A stretch of DNA of 34,478 nucleotides. It comes from an uncultured Coriobacteriaceae bacterium. GTDB taxonomy: Bacteria > Actinomycetota > Coriobacteriia > Coriobacteriales > Atopobiaceae. The stretch spans positions 1 to 34,478 of the forward strand of contig CADBYM010000038.1 of assembly GCA_902798915.1 (NCBI GenBank), in the 5' to 3' direction. The notes below the pieces were generated by a model. The model saw only the letters and a list, made by a program, of their open reading frames with translations. It made no database searches and was not told the origin of the DNA. This document shows positions 7,830 to 14,320 of the stretch, one piece after another (the stretch's first letter is position 1; the number at the start of each line of letters is the position of its first letter). Made by a program: the position numbers and the translations under genes.

Positions 7830-9212
7830 TCAAAGAGACGGTCCAGCGGAACGACCACGACTCGCCCCGTGCGACCTTGGCGTAGGACGATGAGGCGTGG
7901 TGTTCTGACGCGACCGCTCCGCACGCTCCACTCGCTCCCTCTGACGCAACACGCGACGATCGTCCCGACCGTGCCACCATTCCGAGAAGTCCTCCACGTA
8001 CCCCTTGAGCGTGTCCCCACGTGGCAAGCCCGGGACTCGACGCGAAAGGTAATTCGCGAAGTCATAGAGAACACCGTTCCCGACGTCCCTCCTCGCCTCG
8101 CCAATCTCCTGTTCGACCAGATTGAGCTCGCGCTCGGACTCATCCTGACGCTCACCCAGCTCCATGAGACGCGCGTTCGCCTCCTCAACCTCTAGCGCAA
8201 CGTTCCGTCGCATCGCCTCGAGATCCCGTCTCGCGGCATCGACGCGCTGTTCCTCGTCCCGCACCTCGAGCTCGCGCTCCCACAACATCTGTTCCTTTTC
8301 TTTGGATCTATGCGGAGGGAGAGGCGTCCGCTCGACCTCGACCCCATGAGACTCGCATATGTCCATCCACCAACCACGGACCATGGAGTCAAAGGTCATG
8401 AGCCTGTTAGCATGCCTAGACGGCCTCGGGTTCGCGCGGATGGCACGCTCCTCATCATCCGTCAGCGTCACGGACGCGCGAATCCGCTTGACGTCGTCCC
8501 TCGACAGCTCGCAACCCTCACTCTTCGCACGTTCCGTCTCGTCCTTGACGACCTGTTTCCGCTTCTTTGCCAGCGTCGTGCGGATGTGCTCGTTGACCGC
8601 AGCCTCGACGTCGTACTTGACGCCAGCGCGTTCCAACGCCTCGCTCTGCCCGATGCGCATGACGCCGTCGTCATCCTCATACTGGAAGACGCGGCGCATG
8701 TGGAATTGCGGCACTTCCTCGTCGAAATGGTACGCAACATCGAGAATGCGTACGCAATCGTCGTGCTCCGCGCTCCACTCATCCAGTCGTGCGATGAGCT
8801 CATCCCCGCACGCCATCATTACGTCAGGGGTCGCGTGGTTCCCGTCCCCGGACTTCCCAATCTGGAGAAATGTCTCGACCGGGAGATTGTTCCGGACACC
8901 ATACATCCACTCGTCAAATGTTTTCATGCGCCCGTAGTTCCGCGCCGCCTCGTGCCTACGTTGCTGTTCGAGATACGCCCTCCCGAACGTCGCCTCGTAG
9001 TACTCGCGCTCAGCCTCGTAAAAAGTGTGAGGCATCGACTCGCGCTCCGACTCCGTGTACCAACCGTCATAGAGGTTGTAGTACACGTTGTCGATCGTCC
9101 GCTCCTCGTCGATGTTCGCCGCGTGCTCAATCGTGAAGTCGCGGTCGTTGTGCCTCGGACTGAACGCGCGACCGTCGGCATGCGTCCGCGCGTTGTGATA
9201 CGTGACTCTCAT
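7830..9212 (-). CDS. mob: MOBV-type relaxase (Pre/Mob family)
   Basis: A 460-aa protein that would nick the transfer origin and pilot the strand into a recipient. The N-terminus shows RHNDRDF followed by NIDEERTIDNVYYNL (~20-47), matching the first MOBV motifs. YHFDEEVPQFH (161-171) matches the HxDExxPxxH metal-binding motif. Residues ~330-440 are strongly charged and heptad-like, fitting the coiled coil usual downstream of the MOBV nuclease domain. The C-terminus is Arg/Ser rich. ATG 9212 is preferred out of three consecutive ATGs because GGGAGGGG lies directly before them. Upstream is a hairpin-rich region that may contain the transfer origin. No coupling protein or secretion genes are visible, so transfer would need a helper element. 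Confidence 0.8.
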   Translation of the reverse strand: MRVTYHNARTHADGRAFSPRHNDRDFTIEHAANIDEERTIDNVYYNLYDGWYTESERESMPHTFYEAEREYYEATFGRAYLEQQRRHEAARNYGRMKTFDEWMYGVRNNLPVETFLQIGKSGDGNHATPDVMMACGDELIARLDEWSAEHDDCVRILDVAYHFDEEVPQFHMRRVFQYEDDDGVMRIGQSEALERAGVKYDVEAAVNEHIRTTLAKKRKQVVKDETERAKSEGCELSRDDVKRIRASVTLTDDEERAIRANPRPSRHANRLMTFDSMVRGWWMDICESHGVEVERTPLPPHRSKEKEQMLWERELEVRDEEQRVDAARRDLEAMRRNVALEVEEANARLMELGERQDESERELNLVEQEIGEARRDVGNGVLYDFANYLSRRVPGLPRGDTLKGYVEDFSEWWHGRDDRRVLRQRERVERAERSRQNTTPHRPTPRSHGASRGRSAGPSL

Positions 9213-9256
9213 CATCATCCCCTCCCGACTTTCTTGCTCCGACATGAATTGCTCAT

Positions 9257-9530
9257 CCCGGGAACCGTCCCGGGACGGGGACCATCCCCGTCCCGGACCG
9301 AACCCGTCGCGTCCACGACGCGACGGGAGGACGGCCCTAATGGGCCGAACGCCGCGACTCGAGGCGCATCTACCTGTGACAGCTTTGCCACAGGTAGTAC
9401 CCCGTACGAGGCGTGGCAAGCCACGCCTCTCCCGGGGCGCCTGCGGCGGGCAGCGACGATGCACACGCATCGTCGCAGGTCACGGGCCTTTTCGGCCCCG
9501 TGACAACCGTGTCACCGCCCTGCGGTGACA
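9257..9530. repeat. Array of about eight strong hairpins
   Basis: Arms seen: 9257-9263/9268-9274; 9270-9280/9286-9296 (overlaps the first, so the two are mutually exclusive); 9303-9313/9317-9327; 9332-9337/9342-9347; 9370-9378/9389-9397; 9408-9417/9420-9429; 9453-9462/9467-9476; 9479-9488/9494-9504 with one bulge; 9510-9518/9522-9530. Arms are 6-11 bp and nearly all perfect, although the arm sequences differ from each other. No T-runs follow them. Confidence 0.85.
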
Positions 9531-9762
9531 ACCCGCGAAACCCGCCCATGCGACGGGAATTCGCGCGACAACGCGCCAACGTGTGACAACCGAAGGCCGC
9601 CCCACCTGCGCGTCCGTGATTGGTCGTCACATCATCGGCGCTTTTTCCCAGCATCGATGTGACGAAAACAATTACTAGTAACGGCACCGTTTCGTCGCCT
9701 CGAAGCGACGTGAATGCGCGTGCCCGAGACGAGTCCGTCGTTACTCGTATCGTCAACGTCAT
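9370..9762 (-). CDS. Possible small gene, unrecognised (doubtful)
   Basis: A 130-codon frame beginning MTLTIRVTTDSS behind GGGAGG with good spacing. The N-terminal third contains a short hydrophobic stretch (VPLLVIVFV). The C-terminal half is translated from the hairpin array and has no protein-like character. No family was recognised. It could be a leader peptide or a short gene whose real end lies in a lost frame, or chance in GC-rich DNA. Confidence 0.2.
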   Translation of the reverse strand: MTLTIRVTTDSSRARAFTSLRGDETVPLLVIVFVTSMLGKSADDVTTNHGRAGGAAFGCHTLARCRANSRRMGGFRGLSPQGGDTVVTGPKRPVTCDDACASSLPAAGAPGEAWLATPRTGYYLWQSCHR

Positions 9763-9781
9763 CGTGTGCCTCCCTTCGTCC

Positions 9782-9859
9782 AAAACCCGTTCCCCCGGAA
9801 CCGTCGGGTCGGACCGAAAACCCGTTTTCGGAAACCGTCGCTTCGAACCGAAAACCCGT
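9782..9859. repeat. Three ~34-bp direct repeats (iteron-like)
   Basis: AAAACCCGT recurs at 9782, 9817 and 9851, spaced 35 and 34 bp. The sequence after each copy is also related: CGGAACCGTCG and CGGAAACCGTCG after the first two, and a CCGGAAAGAACC remnant after the third. The array ends ~40 bp from the rep stop codon. Regular spacing at ~3 helical turns suggests a protein-bound array such as a replication or transfer origin. Confidence 0.6.
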
Positions 9860-9901
9860 CATCCGGAAAGAACCAAACACCTCCAAAACGCACATCCCGG
9901 A

Positions 9902-12109
9902 TCAAAACTGCACATACTGCTCGTAATCCCGCCAGTCCGGGTAATCCGGCAGAGGGAACTCCTCAAGCGACCGCTCGAGCCGCGCAATCTCGGCCTCGCG
10001 CTGACGCACTGCGCCCGGCGAAAAAAGCAAAGCCGAACCGCTGCGATTTTTAAGTCGAGAAAGACGCGACTTCAAGGGGTCCCGCTCCGACAAGACTTTG
10101 CGGTACTCGTCAAGCGCACCACGATACTCAGCCGTCGCCATCGCAGCATCAACTATCGCCATCTGGCCCTCATACGTACTCTCATCGGGACCCGCAGACT
10201 TACGAGACGCGTCATCCCGCGCCATCCGCTCAGGAGGAGTATCAGAAACAGCGATGGAATCCGGTAGCAGACGGACGTTCTCGGGCAGCATGAGATTGGA
10301 TGAACCGTGTCGCGCGACATCATCGGAGACGACCGACGAGTAAGTATCGACTACCATGTTCCGTAGATCCTCGTAGTCGCCCGTCGCCCTCGCGTCCGCA
10401 TTCATCGACTCGATCTCGCGAGTGAGGTACGTGACAGCCCCGACAGGGCTGTATTGCACAGGCGCACCGGACTCGTCAGTGACCACATCGAGACGCGCGG
10501 AGACATCGACCATCAACTCCTTGTCGCCGACCATGCCCGCGACCTCCAAGACAGGCTTGTCCAGCATGGTTGGCCGGGTGACGCTAATGTTGAAGAAAGC
10601 CGGGTCAAGATGCGTGCCTCCCAACTCAATGGAGTACTGGCCCCGCATGTCCCGATAGTCGAGGACAGTCGCGGAGTGCATGATGCGAGCGATGAACTGT
10701 GTCATCGCTTCACCCCGGTCACTGCCTATCGATTTAGCGTAGTAGAAGAACTCTATCGGGTCCTTCGTACTGGTGATGATGATGACGCGCGGCGCGACCC
10801 TGGGTTTATTACGAAACCGACCGGGCGCGGGATGAGCATGATTAGGATCGATCAGATTGAGCCAAGCCTTGCCAGTCATGGCAGCAACGCTCGCGTCATC
10901 AATCAAGATGATGTCGCGTCCGGTGTAGTCGTCCATCGAGTTCGTTGCAGCGAGGTCATCCACCTCCCATCCGAAGCGGTAACGCAACGCGTCACAGACG
11001 CCCTTCGCGAGCGTGGACTTACCCATGCGTGAGGGGCCCTGGATGTAGACGAACGAGGTCTTGAACTCGCCCCTGTCGAACTTGTCAACCAGAACCGCCA
11101 TACACTTCCGCGAGTACGAGTTGAGGGCGGCGTCTATCTTCTTCTCGTGAAGCCCGTAGCAGCGTCTCAGGTCGTCAGAGAGCTCGATGTTCTCGCGCGT
11201 AATGCGACCCTGAAAGCATTCCTCCCAGAGCCAATCGACGTCCACCGTCGTGTCCTCGATCTTCTGCAGCTTCTTCGCGCGACCAATCTCCCATGCGTGC
11301 AGGCGCTCCATCATGTGCTTCTCGTACGAGTCCCCCGCGAGCGTGACGACGTCAGACGACCCATACTGGTGCTTGTTGGGATCCTTGAAGTGGATGAGGT
11401 ACGCCATCTTGTTGTCGTACGCGAACCGATCCTTCGGTATCTCGACCATCTGAGCTGGGACACCAAGCACCTCCGCGACTCGGACGGGAGCGATACCGCG
11501 CTTCGGCTTCCCGTAACGCCCGACAACATGGATGTGAGGGGCCTTCGGAACAGGACGGTGACACTTAGCGACGTCGTCCCACACATGCTCGGTCACGTCC
11601 TTGTCGTGTATGACGATGTGGAAGTCGGACATCTCGATGCCCGCCATGAACAGCTTCGTCATGATGAGACAACCTATCGCGACAGTGTCACGCCGCGCCA
11701 TCGCGCTCGTCAAAGCAGCTTGCAGGGCCGGGACGTCCGACCAGTTCCAAACCTCGGGACGCAGCTGCTGCTCGAGAAGGAGTATCGTAACGTGCTTGTT
11801 CGGATCCTTGTCACCAGACGAACCCGTCGCCTCTGCATCCTTCTTGCCCGACGACTTCGTCTTTTTCGAGACGAGATGTATGACCTCGCCAGCGTAGATG
11901 TGTGTGCCAAACTCTTCCCAGTGCTCGTCCGTGCCAGACGACGTCATCTCGTGAACCTTCATGCCATGTGGGATGTCAGACTTGTTAATCCTGTTGAAAC
12001 CAGCCTTGAAGTCCTTTGGAACACCACTGTGAAGGCCGTGATGCTCCGATGGGTCACCGCCGAGGTCGCCGCGTATCCAGTACGTCCCTGATCTAAAAGT
12101 CCGCGGCAT
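9902..12109 (-). CDS. rep: Replication initiator: HUH (Rep_2-like) endonuclease fused to SF3-type helicase
   Basis: A 735-aa rolling-circle type initiator. The HUH metal motif PHIHVVGRYG lies at ~191-200 and a candidate nicking Tyr at ~237 (KMAYLIH), as in plasmid Rep_2 proteins. A P-loop ATPase follows with Walker A GPSRMGKST (~358-366), Walker B IILIDD (~400-405) and a sensor strand IIITST (~443-448). The C-terminal ~200 residues are charged and unassigned. The start at 12109 has GGGGGGTG 6 bp upstream, similar to the parA ribosome site. The same frame stays open to an ATG at 12580, 2 nt after the xis stop. A 157-residue N-terminal extension is therefore possible, but it would be translated from an iteron-like region and looks unlike protein. 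Rep implies the element replicates when excised. Confidence 0.82.
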   Translation of the reverse strand: MPRTFRSGTYWIRGDLGGDPSEHHGLHSGVPKDFKAGFNRINKSDIPHGMKVHEMTSSGTDEHWEEFGTHIYAGEVIHLVSKKTKSSGKKDAEATGSSGDKDPNKHVTILLLEQQLRPEVWNWSDVPALQAALTSAMARRDTVAIGCLIMTKLFMAGIEMSDFHIVIHDKDVTEHVWDDVAKCHRPVPKAPHIHVVGRYGKPKRGIAPVRVAEVLGVPAQMVEIPKDRFAYDNKMAYLIHFKDPNKHQYGSSDVVTLAGDSYEKHMMERLHAWEIGRAKKLQKIEDTTVDVDWLWEECFQGRITRENIELSDDLRRCYGLHEKKIDAALNSYSRKCMAVLVDKFDRGEFKTSFVYIQGPSRMGKSTLAKGVCDALRYRFGWEVDDLAATNSMDDYTGRDIILIDDASVAAMTGKAWLNLIDPNHAHPAPGRFRNKPRVAPRVIIITSTKDPIEFFYYAKSIGSDRGEAMTQFIARIMHSATVLDYRDMRGQYSIELGGTHLDPAFFNISVTRPTMLDKPVLEVAGMVGDKELMVDVSARLDVVTDESGAPVQYSPVGAVTYLTREIESMNADARATGDYEDLRNMVVDTYSSVVSDDVARHGSSNLMLPENVRLLPDSIAVSDTPPERMARDDASRKSAGPDESTYEGQMAIVDAAMATAEYRGALDEYRKVLSERDPLKSRLSRLKNRSGSALLFSPGAVRQREAEIARLERSLEEFPLPDYPDWRDYEQYVQF

Positions 12110-12582
12110 GCTCAACACCCCCCAAGTACAAAGATCGAGCGCGAGCAGGGACAAGAAACAGCGCGAGCAAGGGCAAGAAAAAGCGCGAGCAAACACTTTT
12201 TGGCCCATTTTGGTCGCGCTCGAAAAATGGGCATCTACCTGCGCAAAGGACAAAAAGGGTGCGCGAGCAAAACTTTTTTGTCCCTTTTGGTCGCGGCCTT
12301 TTTTTGTCCCTAAACGTGAGGAGCGACGAAGGGACGAAAAATCCAAAAATCGGGTCTGACCTGCGGTTTCGTTGCAAGTTCGGCCCCCTTGACAAGCCCG
12401 GGGTAAACGCGCGTTAGATACCTTTACGGTGATATAGCGCGACCAAGACACATTTTTTAGGGAAAACTCTTGCGAGGTCCCAAACATGGCGTTTTTTTCG
12501 CTCAAAACGTATGGCACCGCCAGCTCACCAACGAAAGCCATGCGCTGCTCAAACGTGAGGAACGAGGGATCGATGCACATGT
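12110..12582. other. 473-bp leader/origin-like region upstream of rep
   Basis: No convincing gene. The region is unusually rich in A/T tracts embedded in GC-rich repeats and contains the iteron cluster described separately (12139-12310). It spans from the xis stop to the rep start. The rep frame is open throughout, but the derived sequence is repetitive Lys/Arg/Phe/Ser and shows no domain. Confidence 0.5.
12139..12310. repeat. GCGCGAGCA iteron cluster upstream of rep
   Basis: GCGCGAGCA occurs at 12139, 12161 and 12183, exactly 22 bp apart, and again at 12261. The first two copies share a 22-bp unit. The last two each open a ~35-bp segment ending in TTTTGGTCGCG (12208-12218, 12285-12295). Inverted versions (TCGCGCTC near 12214; TTTGTCCC at 12303-12310 against GGGACAA at 12148) give partial dyad symmetry. 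Two-turn spacing (22 bp) directly upstream of an initiator gene is typical of iterons or a double-strand origin. Confidence 0.6.
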
Positions 12583-12849
12583 CTACTCACCGACCAGCAC
12601 TTGCACGAGACCCATACGCTCAGCTTGCGTAAGACTGCTACGCGCGTCCATGAGAGTCGTACGCAACATGTCATATCGTGAGCCGCCATTGCCAGTCACG
12701 AAAGCCTCGACAGCGGTCTCGGGAACACGCCACGTGCCACCGACCTTCGCCGCTTTCATTGCGCCAGAATAGATGTCGCGATAAATCGACCTCTGGGAAC
12801 GCCCGAGCAGTGTCGAGAGCTCGCCTATCGTGTAGTGCTTCTCAACCAT
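12583..12849 (-). CDS. xis: Excisionase-like MerR/Xis-type helix-turn-helix protein
   Basis: An 88-aa protein. The N-terminal ~50 residues (YTIGELSTLLGRSQRSIYRD ... GTWRVPETAVEAF) form the winged-helix DNA-binding pattern of excisionase/MerR-like proteins. The C-terminal tail is unassigned. Start ATG 12849 has GAGAGGAGA ahead of it. It lies at the att end opposite int, so in the circular form xis and int would flank the joined att site. That suits a recombination directionality factor. It could instead regulate rep, whose operon it heads. Confidence 0.7.
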   Translation of the reverse strand: MVEKHYTIGELSTLLGRSQRSIYRDIYSGAMKAAKVGGTWRVPETAVEAFVTGNGGSRYDMLRTTLMDARSSLTQAERMGLVQVLVGE

Positions 12850-13086
12850 CCCAATCTCCTCTCATACGAGAGGCGATGCGACCAAAAAAACGGCCAGCAA
12901 GACAAAGCCCCAACCCGAATGGATTGCTTGACCTAGTCTTGCTCGCCGCCGATTTAACCCGGTAGTCTCTTCAACCGATGGTTTGAGTTGCTGTTATTGG
13001 CTCGCCATTAGCGGTTTCTCACCCCGCGTGCTCTCGGCTGGTCTTATTGACGTTGCCTGCCATCGCCACTTGCCGTCGCGAACATC

Positions 13087-13136
13087 GCCATATTCAATTT
13101 GGAAATGAAACTACACAATATGGCAAATGGTGTCAA
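13087..13136 (-). promoter_or_regulatory. Candidate promoter with operator for xis-rep
   Basis: On the minus strand, TTGACA (13136-13131) and a weak TAGTTT (13113-13108) are 17 bp apart. An 8-bp inverted repeat, GCCATATT (13087-13094) and AATATGGC (13117-13124), overlaps the spacer and start region. This would suit repression by a small element-encoded regulator. The -10 match is poor. Confidence 0.35.
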
Positions 13137-13203
13137 GCGATAAGATAAGCGCTTCAAATCTTGACAACATCTGACAACCACGAAAGCGCATTCGCAAGCT
13201 CAT

Positions 13204-13226
13204 TGCGCACTTTTTGCGCACATTTA
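13204..13226. repeat. Right-end TGCGCAC repeats; candidate attR / integrase-binding site
   Basis: TGCGCACTTTT (13204-13214) and TGCGCACATTTA (13215-13226) are adjacent and match the left-end repeats in sequence and orientation. The shared 15-mer is 13211-13225. The T-run side of the tRNA-fMet terminator begins 2 bp away, so insertion here would leave tRNA and terminator intact. Confidence 0.6.
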
Positions 13227-13227
13227 T

Positions 13228-13259
13228 AAAAAAACGGTTTTCCGAGGATCGGAAAACCG
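13228..13259 (-). terminator. Intrinsic terminator of tRNA-fMet
   Basis: Arms CGGTTTTCCGA (13235-13245) and TCGGAAAACCG (13249-13259) form an 11-bp perfect stem with a 3-nt loop. On the minus strand seven T follow (13234-13228). It lies 9 bp after the encoded CCA of the tRNA. Confidence 0.9.
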
Positions 13260-13268
13260 CTGGTAGTC

Positions 13269-13345
13269 TGGTCGCGGGGGCTGGATTTGAACCAACGACC
13301 TCCGGGTTATGAGCCCGGCGAGCTACCAAACTGCTCCACCCCGCA
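13269..13345 (-). tRNA. Initiator tRNA-fMet (anticodon CAT)
   Basis: A 77-nt cloverleaf with CCA encoded at the 3' end. The anticodon stem is CCGGG/CCCGG around loop CTCATAA, giving the three consecutive G-C pairs that mark initiator tRNA. The T arm is GTTGG-TTCAAAT-CCAGC. Acceptor position 1 is U opposite G72, a weak first pair; initiator tRNAs normally have a non-Watson-Crick 1-72 pair. The gene is intact although the integrated element ends just downstream of it. Confidence 0.95.
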
Positions 13346-13357
13346 ATGCAAGAAGAG

Positions 13358-13386
13358 ATATTAGACCCACTTTCACCTGTGGTCAA
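13358..13386 (-). promoter_or_regulatory. tRNA-fMet promoter
   Basis: On the minus strand, TTGACC (13386-13381) and TAATAT (13363-13358) are separated by exactly 17 bp. The tRNA 5' end follows 12 bp after the -10 box. This is a strong housekeeping-type promoter. Confidence 0.8.
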
Positions 13387-13394
13387 GCAAGCAA

Positions 13395-13424
13395 GGCAAT
13401 TGTGGAGCACTCTCCACAATTGCC
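13395..13424 (-). terminator. Hairpin terminator after the GmrSD operon
   Basis: A perfect 13-bp stem with arms GGCAATTGTGGAG (13395-13407) and CTCCACAATTGCC (13412-13424) and a CACT loop, 32 bp beyond the stop of the membrane protein gene. On the minus strand it is followed by TTGCTTGCTTG, a weak T-rich tail. It insulates the operon from the tRNA promoter. Confidence 0.65.
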
Positions 13425-13456
13425 ATAACGGCAGGTGTCCGCACTGGACACGCTGG

Positions 13457-14305
13457 CTACGAGTAGTACTTCGCCTCCTCGGCGAGTTTGCGAATCTCCT
13501 CCGCTATTTCGTCGGTGGAAGAGCCACCGCTCTTCCCGCCCAGCTTCGTGAGCTCATCCTGCAACTTCTCCAACTCGAAGAGCAGCTGCTCGTTCGCGCG
13601 TTGAAGCTCGTCCATCTCGGCGAGGGTATTCTCGAAGAGCTGCCAGCGCTGCCACTTGCTGCTGCCTTCCTCGCACGCACCCGCTCTCACCAGGCGCTTC
13701 AATCGCTCGTACTCGGCGATGTCGAACCCTTGCACTCGGTTGCCCAACTGCGCACAAGTACGCAGGATGCCGTCCATAGCCACCTCGATCGGAGCCGTGA
13801 ACTTGTCCCAGGTTATGGTATTCTGCTCGAACTCGCGTTCGAGGGCCGCGTAGAGCCCCTTGCGCCTGAAGTCCGCCTTCTTGAGCGTGGAGATGATGCC
13901 TCGCGCATACTCCCCCACATAGGGGGCGCCTTCGTAGGCGCCCATCGCATGCGAGATTGACTCGGCCGTCGCGCCCCCCTCGACGTCCAGGTACTCGTAG
14001 TCGCGCGCGACCTGGGCATAGGTCACCGGCTCGGCATGGGCATTCGTCACCCGCTCGGCATGACCGGTCGACGCGGCCTGCGCCCGTCTTTCGCTCGTGG
14101 AGCGGATAGTCGAATGCGGCAAGTCCCGCCTTTGCGCCGGTTGGCCTGACGGAAGGTTCTTTTGGTTCTTTGACTTCCCCGTGATGCGATTCACGATGGT
14201 GATTCCGCCCCAAATCAGGAGGCCAAGCATCGCAAGGCCCACAACTGAGGTCGCCAACGCTATCGCGATTCCCGCGGCCAAAAGGCCACCAAACAGTTCG
14301 AGCAT
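13457..14305 (-). CDS. Unrecognised membrane-anchored coiled-coil protein
   Basis: A 282-aa protein. An N-terminal hydrophobic stretch (~5-40; LATSVVGLAMLGLLIWGG) predicts one long or two short membrane helices. It is followed by a basic/polar linker (~42-95) and a soluble domain. Residues ~225-282 are Glu/Leu/Lys rich with heptad character, fitting a coiled coil. No family is recognised. It starts 15 nt after the stop of the GmrSD-like gene with GGGGAGAGG as ribosome site and has no own promoter in that gap, so the two are co-transcribed. It may be a membrane-located partner of the defence protein, or an unrelated passenger. Confidence 0.7.
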   Translation of the reverse strand: MLELFGGLLAAGIAIALATSVVGLAMLGLLIWGGITIVNRITGKSKNQKNLPSGQPAQRRDLPHSTIRSTSERRAQAASTGHAERVTNAHAEPVTYAQVARDYEYLDVEGGATAESISHAMGAYEGAPYVGEYARGIISTLKKADFRRKGLYAALEREFEQNTITWDKFTAPIEVAMDGILRTCAQLGNRVQGFDIAEYERLKRLVRAGACEEGSSKWQRWQLFENTLAEMDELQRANEQLLFELEKLQDELTKLGGKSGGSSTDEIAEEIRKLAEEAKYYS

Positions 14306-14320
14306 GTGAGGTCCTCTCCC

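Larger units (their letters stand above)
9213..9901. other. 689-bp non-coding region with hairpin array and repeats; candidate oriT/ori
   Basis: This gap between rep and mob contains no recognisable gene. It holds a dense hairpin array (9257-9530), two operator-like sites resembling those upstream of parA (9672-9681, 9737-9747) and three ~34-bp direct repeats (9782-9859). One minus-strand reading frame (9762 to 9370) starts behind a good GGGAGG ribosome site, but it runs through the hairpins and its product is not recognisable. Position upstream of a relaxase and downstream of a replication initiator makes this the best candidate for the transfer and/or replication origin. Confidence 0.5.
12850..13268. 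other. 419-bp non-coding right end of the element and tRNA 3' flank
   Basis: Nothing coding is seen. The region holds a candidate minus-strand promoter for xis/rep with an inverted repeat in its spacer (13087-13136), a 10-bp tandem repeat TGACAACATC/TGACAACCAC (13162-13181), the right TGCGCAC repeats (13204-13226) and the tRNA terminator (13228-13259). Confidence 0.6.

Noticed and set aside
6834..9503. Long plus-strand frames (453 and 397 codons) opposite mob/par
   Set aside because: They run antisense to relaxase and ParA motifs, are His/Arg rich and show no family pattern or ribosome sites.
9370..9762. 130-codon minus-strand gene in the rep-mob gap
   Set aside because: Good ribosome site, but most of the frame is made of hairpin arms and the product is unrecognisable; kept only as a doubtful feature.
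9782..9859. CRISPR-like repeat array
   Set aside because: Only three copies, with conserved cores of ~9 bp and related rather than unique intervening sequence; iterons fit better.
12110..12580. 157-residue N-terminal extension of Rep from ATG 12580
   Set aside because: The ATG is 2 nt after the xis stop and could be coupled, but the segment is translated from tandem repeats and A/T tracts, and ATG 12109 has a much better ribosome site.
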